Below are positions 1-6,413 of a stretch of 6,413 nucleotides of DNA, piece after piece. The first letter of the stretch is position 1. Each line of letters begins with the position of its first letter. The position numbers and the translations under genes were made by a program. The stretch covers positions 1 to 6,413 of the forward strand of contig QGUP01000119.1 of the NCBI GenBank assembly GCA_003242505.1. Direction: 5' to 3'. The notes beneath the pieces are model-generated. The model saw only the letters and a program-made list of their open reading frames with translations, was not told the DNA's origin and did no database searches. Source of the stretch: Bacillota bacterium (lineage in GTDB: Bacteria > Bacillota > Sulfobacillia > Symbiobacteriales > ZC4RG38).

Positions 1-311
<311 letters not shown>

Positions 312-323
312 GCCCCGCAGCGG

Positions 324-363
324 AAAGAGCCGGGCACCGGTCGGACCGGTGCCCGGCTCTTTT
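324..363 (+). terminator. Intrinsic (Rho-independent) terminator of rpoC
   Basis: A perfect 18-bp inverted repeat pairs 324-341 with 345-362 around a 3-base loop CGG (342-344). The stem begins AAAGAGCCGGG and ends with CCGGCTCTTT, and the T-run 360-363 completes the terminator signature. The T-tract is short, but stem length and GC content compensate. It lies just after the rpoC stop codon and separates rpoBC from the next gene. Confidence 0.93.
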
Positions 364-372
364 CCCTCCCGG

Positions 373-401
373 CACCGAAACATAACCCGTTGACATAGGA
401 T
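373..401 (+). promoter_or_regulatory. Candidate sigma-K-like (mother-cell sporulation) promoter for the Cys-rich ORF
   Basis: CACC at 373-376 fits the sigma-K -35 consensus mACm. After 17 bases comes CATAGGAT at 394-401, fitting the -10 form CATAnnnT (the consensus final A is a G at 402). Transcription would start near 408, leaving a leader of about 20 nt before ATG 429 with the SD in the right place. A TTGACA (390-395) overlaps, but a sigma-A -10 17 bases downstream would fall on the SD at 413-418 and is not present. The motifs are short and degenerate, so this is an inference from spacing and from the nature of the gene. Confidence 0.3.
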
Positions 402-428
402 GCGGTAGCCCGGTGAGGAGGTGGCCCC

Positions 429-773
429 ATGTCCCTCTCCTGCTGCTGTCCCGGGGCTCCGGTGGCCGCCGCCCGGGGCGGGGACGTGCCCGGGGCCCGG
501 GTGGTCGTCCAGCGGGTTCCCGTCGTGACCCCCGGGTGCGGCCCGGCGCTGGGCACGGTGATGACTCTCTTCCCCACCCCCGCCGGCCGGGGCCGGCCGG
601 TGACCGCCGCGGTCACCTGCCCGGTGGCCCAGGCGGTCCCCGTGGGCGGGTGCGGCCCCTGCGGCGGCACCTTCTCCTTCGCCTTCCCGGCGGTGGTCTC
701 GCCTCTGGCGGTGGCCCGGGCGGAGTACGGCGGGAAGCCCTGCGGCCATTGCCCGGAGAACCCCTGCTGCTGA
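429..773 (+). CDS. Small cysteine-rich protein of unknown function
   Basis: This 114-residue protein is not one I recognise. The ATG at 429 is preceded by a very strong SD, GAGGAGGTGG (415-424), and codon third positions are mostly G or C as in its neighbours, which supports real coding. It has 11 Cys (about 10%): CCC at residues 5-7, isolated Cys in PGCGP and VTCPV, a CGPC pair near residue 75, and a C-terminal CGHCPENPCC. CGPC and CGHC look like thioredoxin and disulfide-isomerase active sites, but there is no thioredoxin fold around them. The middle is rich in Val, Pro, Gly and Ala with alternating hydrophobics (VVVQRVPVV), suggesting beta structure. There is no signal peptide or membrane segment. 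Cys-clustered ends and a possible sigma-K promoter would fit a spore-coat or metal-binding protein, but that is inference. It stands alone between the rpoC terminator and a 17-bp inverted repeat, so it is probably monocistronic. Confidence 0.7.
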   Translation: MSLSCCCPGAPVAAARGGDVPGARVVVQRVPVVTPGCGPALGTVMTLFPTPAGRGRPVTAAVTCPVAQAVPVGGCGPCGGTFSFAFPAVVSPLAVARAEYGGKPCGHCPENPCC

Positions 774-817
774 CAGGCCCCGGCCGCCGGGTTCCCCGGC
801 CAGCCGTCGGGTCGCCT

Positions 818-858
818 GGCCAGCCGCCGTCCGGACCGGAGCCGGACGGCGGCTGGCC
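818..858 (+). terminator. 17-bp inverted repeat, possible terminator lacking a T-tract
   Basis: Positions 818-834 pair perfectly with 842-858 around a 7-base loop (835-841). The stem is very GC-rich and starts GGCCAGCCG. No T-run follows; the next bases are GCGCCCTGGGGC, which form a second tiny hairpin (861-864 with 867-870). The element sits 44 bases after the Cys-rich ORF and before the methyltransferase promoter candidate, the place expected for a terminator. GGCCAGCCG also occurs at 798-806, so the right arm has two possible partners. It could instead be an mRNA-stabilising hairpin. Confidence 0.5.
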
Positions 859-890
859 GCGCCCTGGGGCGAAAATCGGGTGTCAGGGGC

Positions 891-919
891 TTGCAGCCTG
901 CGCAAAATGGGAGTAGCAT
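891..919 (+). promoter_or_regulatory. Candidate sigma-A promoter for the methyltransferase gene
   Basis: TTGCAG (891-896) and TAGCAT (914-919) are separated by exactly 17 bases. The -35 matches the consensus in only three positions and the -10 in four, so it is a modest match. Transcription would start near 926, just ahead of the SD at 931-939. The gene needs a promoter here because both an rpoC terminator and a strong inverted repeat lie upstream. Confidence 0.4.
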
Positions 920-942
920 TACCATTGCTCAGGGAGGTGCCC

Positions 943-1566
943 ATGTCCGAACACTACTTCACCCCAGACCCGAAGGTGGGCCATGGGGAGCGGGAGTTTA
1001 CCGTCCGGCTCCGGGGCATGACCTTCACCTTCGTCACCGACCGGGGGGTCTTCTCCCGGGAGCGGGTGGACTTCGGCACCCGGCTTCTCATCGAGAACAT
1101 GGAGTTTCCGCCGGATGCGGTGATCCTGGACCTTGGCTGCGGTTACGGCCCCATCGGGGTGGTGGCCGCCAGGCTCGCCCCTCGGGGCCATGTCTATATG
1201 GTAGACATCAACGAGCGGGCGGTCCGCCTGGCCGAGGCGAACCTCGCCCGGAACCGCATCCTGAACGCCACGGTCCGGGTGGGGGACGGCCTCGGCGCGG
1301 TGCCGGGGATCGCCTTTGACGCGATCCTCATGAACCCCCCGGTGCGGGCCGGCAAGGCGACGGTCTGGCGGCTGTTGGCGGAGGCGGAGGCGGCCCTGCG
1401 GCCCGGGGGCAGCCTCTGGGTGGTCATCGGGAACAAGCAGGGGGCTCCCTCCCTCAAGCGCCGGCTCCAGGAGCTCTTCCCCCGGGTGGAGGACGTGGAC
1501 CGGAAGGCCGGCTTCCACATCTACCGGGGGGTCAAGGCCGGGGCGGCCGCGGCGCCGGAGGGATAG
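943..1566 (+). CDS. Class I SAM-dependent methyltransferase, RsmC/YbxB family (probable 16S rRNA guanine-N2 methyltransferase)
   Basis: This 207-residue protein is a Rossmann-fold methyltransferase that transfers a methyl group from S-adenosylmethionine, probably to a guanine of 16S rRNA. Motif I, DLGCGYGPIG, is at residues 63-72 and binds SAM. VDIN at 87-90 carries the acidic residue that contacts the ribose. NPPV (131-134), continuing NPPVRAGK, is the catalytic motif of N-methyltransferases of the RsmC type and matches Bacillus YbxB. The N-terminal EHYFTPDP is also typical of this group. The start at 943 is chosen over an in-frame GTG at 880 because AGGGAGGTG (931-939) lies just before it and the candidate -10 at 914-919 would sit inside the longer form. 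The length equals the single-domain YbxB type; E. coli RsmC is longer because its methyltransferase domain is duplicated. In Bacillus ybxB lies between rplL and rpoB, whereas here it follows rpoC. Family is sure; the target base is inferred. Confidence 0.9.
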   Translation: MSEHYFTPDPKVGHGEREFTVRLRGMTFTFVTDRGVFSRERVDFGTRLLIENMEFPPDAVILDLGCGYGPIGVVAARLAPRGHVYMVDINERAVRLAEANLARNRILNATVRVGDGLGAVPGIAFDAILMNPPVRAGKATVWRLLAEAEAALRPGGSLWVVIGNKQGAPSLKRRLQELFPRVEDVDRKAGFHIYRGVKAGAAAAPEG

Positions 1567-1585
1567 GCTGCCGGGCGAACCACAA

Positions 1586-1614
1586 TTGACGAACGCTGGG
1601 GGCCGCTGTACAAT
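1586..1614 (+). promoter_or_regulatory. Strong sigma-A promoter of the ybxF-rpsL-rpsG-fusA-tuf operon
   Basis: TTGACG (1586-1591) and TACAAT (1609-1614) are each one mismatch from consensus and are separated by the optimal 17 bases. Transcription should start near 1620-1621, giving a leader of about 28 nt before the ybxF ATG. It lies only 19 bases past the methyltransferase stop, with no terminator between, so read-through from that gene can add to expression. No comparably good promoter is visible further down the operon. Confidence 0.9.
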
Positions 1615-1632
1615 AAGAAAGTGTGTCTGGGC

Positions 1633-1648
1633 GGGAGGGTCGTACCCG
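1633..1648 (+). promoter_or_regulatory. ybxF ribosome binding site within a small hairpin
   Basis: The SD GGGAGGG (1633-1639) lies 10 bases before ATG 1649. Its 3' half is part of a hairpin GGGT-CGT-ACCC (1637-1640 with 1644-1647) that would partly hide it. The stem is flanked by GA on each side (1635-1636 and 1648-1649, the latter including the A of the start codon). The stem is only 4 bp, so its stability is doubtful. Confidence 0.4.
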
Positions 1649-1897
1649 ATGTCTTTGGAGCGCCTCAAGGCCGCGAAGAAGAAGACAGTTGGCGCGAAGC
1701 AGACCGCCAAGGCCATCGAAAAGGGACTGGCCCGGGTGGTCTTCGTCGCCAGGGATGCCGACCCGGCGGTGACGGAGAACGTGATCGCCGCAGCCCAGGC
1801 CCGACAGATTGAGATCGTCTACGTCGACTCCATGGCGCAACTCGGCAAGGCCTGCAACATCGATGTGGGCGCTGCCGCAGCCGCCGTCGTGGAGTAG
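1649..1897 (+). CDS. ybxF: L7Ae-family K-turn RNA-binding protein (YbxF-like, ribosomal L7Ae-like)
   Basis: This 82-residue protein belongs to the small bacterial L7Ae/L30e/S12e/Gadd45 family. From memory it aligns with Bacillus YbxF without gaps and has the same length. Visible features are VGAKQTAKAIEKG (14-26), the RNA-contacting N-terminal segment; ARDADP (34-39); and LGKACNIDVGAAA (65-77), the conserved C-terminal part. Known relatives bind kink-turn RNAs; the physiological role in bacteria is not settled. The start is ATG 1649, preceded by GGGAGGG; in-frame upstream codons reach into the promoter and are excluded. It is the first gene of the str operon, 39 bases ahead of rpsL, the same place as in Bacillus. 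The protein is Lys-rich at the N-terminus, consistent with RNA binding. Confidence 0.93.
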   Translation: MSLERLKAAKKKTVGAKQTAKAIEKGLARVVFVARDADPAVTENVIAAAQARQIEIVYVDSMAQLGKACNIDVGAAAAAVVE

Positions 1898-1916
1898 GCC
1901 ACGAGACCTGCGGCAG
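1872..1916 (+). promoter_or_regulatory. Nested hairpin enclosing the ybxF stop codon, just before the rpsL SD
   Basis: CTGCCGCAG (1872-1880) pairs perfectly with CTGCGGCAG (1908-1916). Inside it, TCGTGG (1887-1892) pairs with CCACGA (1899-1904) around the loop AGTAGG, which contains the TAG stop of ybxF (1895-1897). The outer right arm ends in the first two bases of the extended rpsL SD (1915-1926). Ribosomes finishing ybxF would melt the structure, so it could couple rpsL translation to ybxF. The function is inferred; the pairing is read directly from the sequence. Confidence 0.45.
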
Positions 1917-1926
1917 AAAGGGGGTG
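1915..1926 (+). promoter_or_regulatory. Extended Shine-Dalgarno of rpsL
   Basis: AGAAAGGGGGTG matches the full complement of the 16S 3' end (AGAAAGGAGGTG) over 12 bases with a single G-U wobble. The gap from the G-run to ATG 1937 is about 12 bases, longer than usual, which may offset the unusually long pairing. Confidence 0.7.
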
Positions 1927-1936
1927 GGTTTGCGGC

Positions 1937-2341
1937 ATGCCGACCATCCAGCAGCTGATCCGGTTCGGCCGGAAGGACTTTCCCGACAAGTCCAAGGCCC
2001 CTGCCCTGAAGGGCAACCCCTTCCGCCGGGGCGTCTGCACGGTGGTCAAGACCACGACGCCGAAGAAGCCGAACTCCGCGCTGCGGAAGATCGCCCGGGT
2101 GCGGCTGACCAACGGCATCGAGGTCACGGCCTACATCCCCGGCGAGGGCCACAACCTGCAGGAGCACTCGGTGGTGCTGGTCCGGGGTGGCCGTGTCAAG
2201 GACCTGCCCGGCGTCCGTTACCACATTGTCCGGGGCGCTCTGGACTGCGCAGGGGTGGCCAACCGGAAGCAGAGCCGGTCGAAGTACGGCGTCAAGCGGA
2301 AGGCCGCCGCGGCTGCGCCGGCCAAGGGTGGCAAGAAGTAA
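1937..2341 (+). CDS. rpsL: 30S ribosomal protein S12
   Basis: This 134-residue protein is S12 of the decoding centre, which helps check codon-anticodon pairing and touches EF-Tu and EF-G. It follows the family from [11 protein letters not shown] at the N-terminus through [13 protein letters not shown] (39-51) and [10 protein letters not shown] (71-80) to [13 protein letters not shown]. Lys43, Lys88 and Pro91 are the wild-type residues at the positions where streptomycin-resistance mutations arise, so there is no resistance signature. Asp89 is the site that carries the beta-methylthio modification in many bacteria. The N-terminal numbering matches E. coli without gaps. The C-terminus is about 10 residues longer than in E. 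coli (124 aa) and ends in an Ala/Lys tail, [12 protein letters not shown]. It is the second gene of the operon. Confidence 0.98.
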   Translation: MPTIQQLIRFGRKDFPDKSKAPALKGNPFRRGVCTVVKTTTPKKPNSALRKIARVRLTNGIEVTAYIPGEGHNLQEHSVVLVRGGRVKDLPGVRYHIVRGALDCAGVANRKQSRSKYGVKRKAAAAAPAKGGKK

Positions 2342-2404
2342 CTCGCCGTGGGCGGTGAGAGTAGTCGTCCCCCAGGACGAAGGGTCTCGGTCCCTCCCGG
2401 ACCG
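2342..2404 (+). promoter_or_regulatory. Three tandem small hairpins in the rpsL-rpsG spacer
   Basis: The 107-base spacer begins with three possible stems in a row. CTCGCC (2342-2347) pairs with GGTGAG (2354-2359, one G-U). TCGTCC (2365-2370) pairs with GGACGA (2375-2380) around CCCA. CGGTCC (2388-2393) pairs with GGACCG (2399-2404) around a 5-base loop. The rest, up to the rpsG SD, is less structured. In E. coli the rpsL-rpsG spacer is the target for translational repression by S7; whether this one plays that role is inference. Confidence 0.4.
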
Positions 2405-2448
2405 GCGCTCGCCGCTCGGGGTTTCATTCCACAAGGGGGAGAGAAGGG

Positions 2449-2919
2449 ATGCCGCGTCGCGGCCCGGTTCCGAGGCGACAGATTCCGCCGGATCCGATTT
2501 ACAACAGCGAACTGGTGGCCAGGCTGATCAACAAGGTCATGAAGGATGGCAAGAAGTCCCTGGCCCAGTACATCGTCTACAACGCCTTTGAGATCATCGC
2601 CCAGAAGACCGGCAAGGATCCCCTGGAGGTCTTCGAGCAGGCGGTGAAGAACGTCATGCCGCTCCTGGAGGTGCGCCCCCGCCGGGTGGGCGGTGCCACC
2701 TACCAGGTGCCCATGGAGGTGCGGCCGGAGCGCCGGGTCTCCCTGGCCCTGCGGTGGATCGTGGAGTACGCCCGGGAGCGGAACGAGCGCACCATGATCG
2801 AGCGGCTCTCCAACGAGATCCTGGATGCTGCCAACAACACCGGCGGCGCGGTCCGGCGGAAGGAAGAGGTCCACCGGATGGCGGAAGCCAACCGGCCCTT
2901 TGCCCACTACCGCTGGTAG
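2449..2919 (+). CDS. rpsG: 30S ribosomal protein S7
   Basis: This 156-residue protein is S7, the primary binder of the 3' major (head) domain of 16S rRNA and a wall of the E site. Its length matches the family (about 155-156). Conserved blocks are [19 protein letters not shown] at the N-terminus, [18 protein letters not shown], then [21 protein letters not shown], then the ALRW segment (96-103 region), and the C-terminal [13 protein letters not shown]. The N-terminus is rich in Arg, as expected for rRNA binding. The SD AAGGGGGAG (2433-2441) lies 7 bases before ATG 2449. It is in the usual place between rpsL and fusA. In E. coli S7 represses its own operon by binding the preceding spacer, and the spacer here has several stems. 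Confidence 0.98.
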   Translation: MPRRGPVPRRQIPPDPIYNSELVARLINKVMKDGKKSLAQYIVYNAFEIIAQKTGKDPLEVFEQAVKNVMPLLEVRPRRVGGATYQVPMEVRPERRVSLALRWIVEYARERNERTMIERLSNEILDAANNTGGAVRRKEEVHRMAEANRPFAHYRW

Positions 2920-3030
2920 CGCTGCTGCCGGCAGCGCCGGGCCGGGGCTGCGGCTGCGCCCCGGCCCGGAGGAGAGAGGCCCGGTCGACCCCGGTTTCCT
3001 GTGCGTGGTCTGGGGGCTCTGGGGCCCCCA
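2919..3030 (+). promoter_or_regulatory. Structured rpsG-fusA spacer with three hairpins
   Basis: The 182-base gap before fusA is the longest spacer of the operon. GCGCTGC (2919-2925, starting in the rpsG stop codon) pairs with GCAGCGC (2931-2937). A perfect 12-bp GC-rich stem joins 2937-2948 to 2958-2969 around a 9-base loop; the two stems abut, competing for base 2937. TGGGGGC (3011-3017) pairs with GCCCCCA (3024-3030). None is followed by a T-run, so they do not look like intrinsic terminators. RNA processing, attenuation by another route, or mRNA protection are possible. I see no good promoter between here and fusA. Confidence 0.5.
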
Positions 3031-3101
3031 CTGGAGGCGCGTGGGACATCGACCCTCGGGTTTGGGCCTAGAGCCAATTTGGAGGAAAAGGGGGGGTACA
3101 G

Positions 3102-5195
3102 ATGTCCCGGCAGGTTCCCTTGGAAAAGCTCCGCAACATCGGCATCATGGCCCACATCGACGCGGGCAAGACCACCACCACCGAGCGGATCCTGTTCTAC
3201 ACCGGGCGGACCCACAAGCTCGGTGAGGTTCACGAGGGTACGGCGACCATGGACTGGATGCCCCAGGAGCAGGAGCGGGGCATCACCATCACCTCCGCCG
3301 CTACCACCTGCTGGTGGAAGGGCCACCGGATTAACATCATCGACACGCCCGGGCACGTGGACTTTACCGTCGAGGTGGAGCGGTCCCTGCGGGTCCTCGA
3401 TGGCGCCATCGCCATCTTCTGCGCCAAGGGCGGCGTGGAGCCCCAGTCCGAGACGGTCTGGCGGCAGGCGGACAAGTACCACGTCCCCCGGATCGCCTAC
3501 GTCAACAAGATGGACACCCTCGGGGCCAACTTCTACCGGGTGCTGGAGATGATGGTCGACCGGCTGGGGGCCCGGCCCGTGGCCATCCAGCTGCCCATCG
3601 GCCAGGAAGACACCTTCACCGGGATCATCGACCTGGTGGAGATGAAGGCCCGGATCCACGAGGACGACCTGGGCAAGGTGATCCGGGACGTGGAGATCCC
3701 CGAGGAGTACCGGGCCCAGGCCGAGGAGTGGCGGGAGAAGCTCCTGGAGGCCGTCGCCGAGCAGGACGACGTCCTCATGGAGAAGTACCTGAACGGCGAG
3801 GAGCTGACCGTCGCGGAGATCAAGGCCGCGCTCCGGAAGGGCACCCTGGCCAACCGGATCACCCCGGTCCTCTGCGGCTCCTCGTACAAGAACAAGGGCG
3901 TCCAGCTCCTGCTGGATGCGGTCCTCGACTACCTCCCGAGCCCCCTGGACATCCCGCCGGTCAAGGGCGTCGACGCCAGGACCGGCGAGGAGGTGGAGCG
4001 GAAGCCGGACGACAACGAGCCGTTCTCCGCTCTGGCCTTCAAGATCCAGTCCGACCCGTACATCGGCAAGCTCTGCTACTTCCGGGTCTACTCCGGCCGG
4101 CTGCCGGCGGGCTCCTACGTCCTCAACGCCACCAAGGGGAAGAAGGAGCGGATCGGCCGGCTGCTGCAGATGCACGCCAACCACCGGGAGGAGATCGAGG
4201 CCGCGGAGACCGGCGACATCTGCGCGGCGGTGGGCCTCAAGGACACCACCACCGGCGACACCCTCTGCGCCGAGGACGCTCCGGTGATCCTCGAGTCCAT
4301 GGACTTCCCGGAGCCGGTGATCTCCGTCGCCGTCGAGCCCAAGACCAAGGCCGACCAGGATAAGCTCGGCATCAGCCTGCAGCGGCTGGCGGAGGAGGAC
4401 CCGACCTTCCGGGTCCACACCGACCCCGAGACCGGTCAGACGATCATCTCCGGCATGGGCGAACTGCACTTGGAGATCATCGTCGACCGGCTGAAGCGGG
4501 AGTTCAAGGTCGACTGCAACGTCGGCAAGCCCCAGGTGGCCTACCGGGAGACCTTCAAGAAGAAGGTCCAGGCCGAGGGCAAGTTCATCCGCCAGACCGG
4601 CGGCCGGGGCCAGTACGGCCACGTCTGGATCGAGTTCGAGCCTCTGGAGCGGGGCAGCGGCATCGTCTTCGAGAACAAGATCGTCGGCGGTGTGGTGCCC
4701 AAGGAGTACATCCCCGCGGTGGAGGCCGGCCTGCGGGAGGCTGCCGAGCGGGGCGTGCTGGCCGGCTATCCGGTGATCGACTTCAAGGCGACCCTCTACG
4801 ACGGGTCCTACCATGAGGTCGACTCCTCGGAGATGGCCTTCAAGATCGCCGCCAGCATGGCGCTGAAGAACGCCGCCCTGAAGGCGGAGCCCGTCCTCCT
4901 CGAGCCGATTATGAAGGTCGAGGTGACGGTGCCTGAGCAGTACATGGGCGACGTCATCGGCGACATCAACGCCCGCCGGGGCCGGATCGAGGGCATGGAG
5001 GCCCGGGGCGGGGTCCAGGTGGTGCGGGCCTACGTCCCCCTGGCGGAGATGTTCGGCTACGCCACTGACCTCCGGTCCAAGACCCAGGGCCGCGGCACCT
5101 ACACCATGCTCTTCAGCCACTACGAAGAGGTGCCCAAGAACGTGGCCGACGCGATCATCGCGAAGGCCCAGGGCAAGACCGAAGCCAACCGGTAA
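3102..5195 (+). CDS. fusA: Translation elongation factor G
   Basis: This 697-residue protein is EF-G, the GTPase that drives tRNA-mRNA translocation and, with the recycling factor, splits ribosomes. All G motifs are present: AHIDAGKTT (17-25), RGITI (59-63, switch I Thr62), DTPGH (81-85, catalytic His85), NKMD (135-138) and GSSYKNKG (259-266). Domain II starts near residue 300, domain III near 400 (GMGELHLEI is in it), domain IV near 480 with the tip motif YHEVDSSE (His571), and domain V near 605 to the end. The length is usual. ATG 3102 is preceded by AAAAGGGGGGG (3086-3096), a G-rich SD using G-U pairing; a better GGAGG (3081-3085) lies too far away at 16 bases. FCAKGG at 106-111 and NKMDTLGAN differ from commonly seen EF-G sequences (NKMDRxGAD), so this may belong to a clostridial subgroup. 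Function as the main EF-G is supported by its place in the str operon. Confidence 0.97.
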   Translation: MSRQVPLEKLRNIGIMAHIDAGKTTTTERILFYTGRTHKLGEVHEGTATMDWMPQEQERGITITSAATTCWWKGHRINIIDTPGHVDFTVEVERSLRVLDGAIAIFCAKGGVEPQSETVWRQADKYHVPRIAYVNKMDTLGANFYRVLEMMVDRLGARPVAIQLPIGQEDTFTGIIDLVEMKARIHEDDLGKVIRDVEIPEEYRAQAEEWREKLLEAVAEQDDVLMEKYLNGEELTVAEIKAALRKGTLANRITPVLCGSSYKNKGVQLLLDAVLDYLPSPLDIPPVKGVDARTGEEVERKPDDNEPFSALAFKIQSDPYIGKLCYFRVYSGRLPAGSYVLNATKGKKERIGRLLQMHANHREEIEAAETGDICAAVGLKDTTTGDTLCAEDAPVILESMDFPEPVISVAVEPKTKADQDKLGISLQRLAEEDPTFRVHTDPETGQTIISGMGELHLEIIVDRLKREFKVDCNVGKPQVAYRETFKKKVQAEGKFIRQTGGRGQYGHVWIEFEPLERGSGIVFENKIVGGVVPKEYIPAVEAGLREAAERGVLAGYPVIDFKATLYDGSYHEVDSSEMAFKIAASMALKNAALKAEPVLLEPIMKVEVTVPEQYMGDVIGDINARRGRIEGMEARGGVQVVRAYVPLAEMFGYATDLRSKTQGRGTYTMLFSHYEEVPKNVADAIIAKAQGKTEANR

Positions 5196-5199
5196 CACT

Positions 5200-5218
5200 G
5201 CCGGGTCTGTGGCCCGGC
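5200..5218 (+). other. Small hairpin in the fusA-tuf spacer
   Basis: GCCGGG (5200-5205) pairs with CCCGGC (5213-5218) around a 7-base loop. Only TT follows, then ACCCC, so it is a poor terminator. It lies 5 bases after the fusA stop and could be a weak attenuator or an mRNA end-protecting structure. No convincing separate tuf promoter is seen in the 80-base spacer. Confidence 0.35.
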
Positions 5219-5275
5219 TTACCCCAGGCTGGAGGACAGGGCCAGTCCAAATCTCAAAGGGAGGAAGCGGAGCCC

Positions 5276-6413
<1,138 letters not shown>

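Noticed and set aside
390..395. TTGACA as a sigma-A -35 box for the Cys-rich ORF
   Set aside because: The matching -10 position (413-418) is GTGAGG within the SD region, and the start of transcription would be about 4 nt before the ATG; no TATAAT-like element is present.
413..916. Overlapping 167-codon + strand frame starting at GTG 413
   Set aside because: Arg/Gly/Pro-rich low-complexity product in a shifted frame of the Cys-rich ORF; it runs through the 17-bp inverted repeat and into the methyltransferase promoter candidate, and its start overlaps the SD of the 429 ORF.
880..942. Longer methyltransferase start at GTG 880
   Set aside because: The extra 21 residues are unlike the family; a good SD (931-939) immediately precedes ATG 943 and the candidate -10 lies within the extension.
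1881..1907. Internal loop of the ybxF-stop hairpin as a kink-turn
   Set aside because: A kink-turn needs GA on both strands next to a 3-base bulge; the left strand of this loop has no GA.
2907..5198. 763-codon open frame on the minus strand opposite fusA
   Set aside because: Mirror frame produced by strong GC-ending codon use of fusA; composition is dominated by Leu, Gly, Asp, Val and His repeats, there are no recognisable motifs, and it exactly shadows the EF-G gene.

Overview
The window is a high-GC stretch of bacterial housekeeping DNA around the rpoC / str-operon junction, all on the + strand: the 3' end of rpoC, a small unrecognised Cys-rich gene, an RsmC/YbxB-type methyltransferase, then the translation cluster ybxF (L7Ae-like) - rpsL (S12) - rpsG (S7) - fusA (EF-G) - tuf (EF-Tu, cut by the window edge). 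The L7Ae-like gene before rpsL is a Firmicutes arrangement (rpoC-ybxF-rpsL-rpsG-fusA-tuf in Bacillus). Very high GC, Arg codons dominated by CGG, and Firmicutes-like proteins point to a high-GC, possibly thermophilic Firmicute of the Symbiobacterium type. That assignment is inference from gene order and composition; no search was run.

Layout. (1) Positions 1-311 hold the last ~103 codons of rpoC, followed by a near-perfect intrinsic terminator (324-363) that ends the rpoBC transcript. (2) Positions 364-942 hold an unknown 114-residue Cys-rich ORF (429-773) with a strong Shine-Dalgarno (SD) sequence and an upstream motif pair resembling a sigma-K sporulation promoter. A 17-bp inverted repeat (818-858) without a T-tract follows it. 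(3) Positions 943-1566 encode the methyltransferase, with a modest promoter candidate in front. (4) A nearly consensus sigma-A promoter (1586-1614) begins just after the methyltransferase stop and drives ybxF-rpsL-rpsG-fusA-tuf.

The last five genes work together in translation. S12 and S7 are 30S proteins (decoding centre and head), EF-G and EF-Tu are the translocation and aminoacyl-tRNA delivery GTPases, and the L7Ae-like protein is a small K-turn-type RNA binder. The methyltransferase probably modifies rRNA. Every spacer inside the cluster contains inverted repeats that could form RNA hairpins, notably around the ybxF stop, between rpsL and rpsG, and between rpsG and fusA. These are candidate sites for translational control or RNA processing.

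I see no mobile element, CRISPR array, tRNA or rRNA. Most of the window is ordinary. The parts worth a second look are the Cys-rich ORF with its possible sporulation promoter, the structured leaders and spacers, and an anomalous tuf 3' end that may reflect sequence error at a contig edge.
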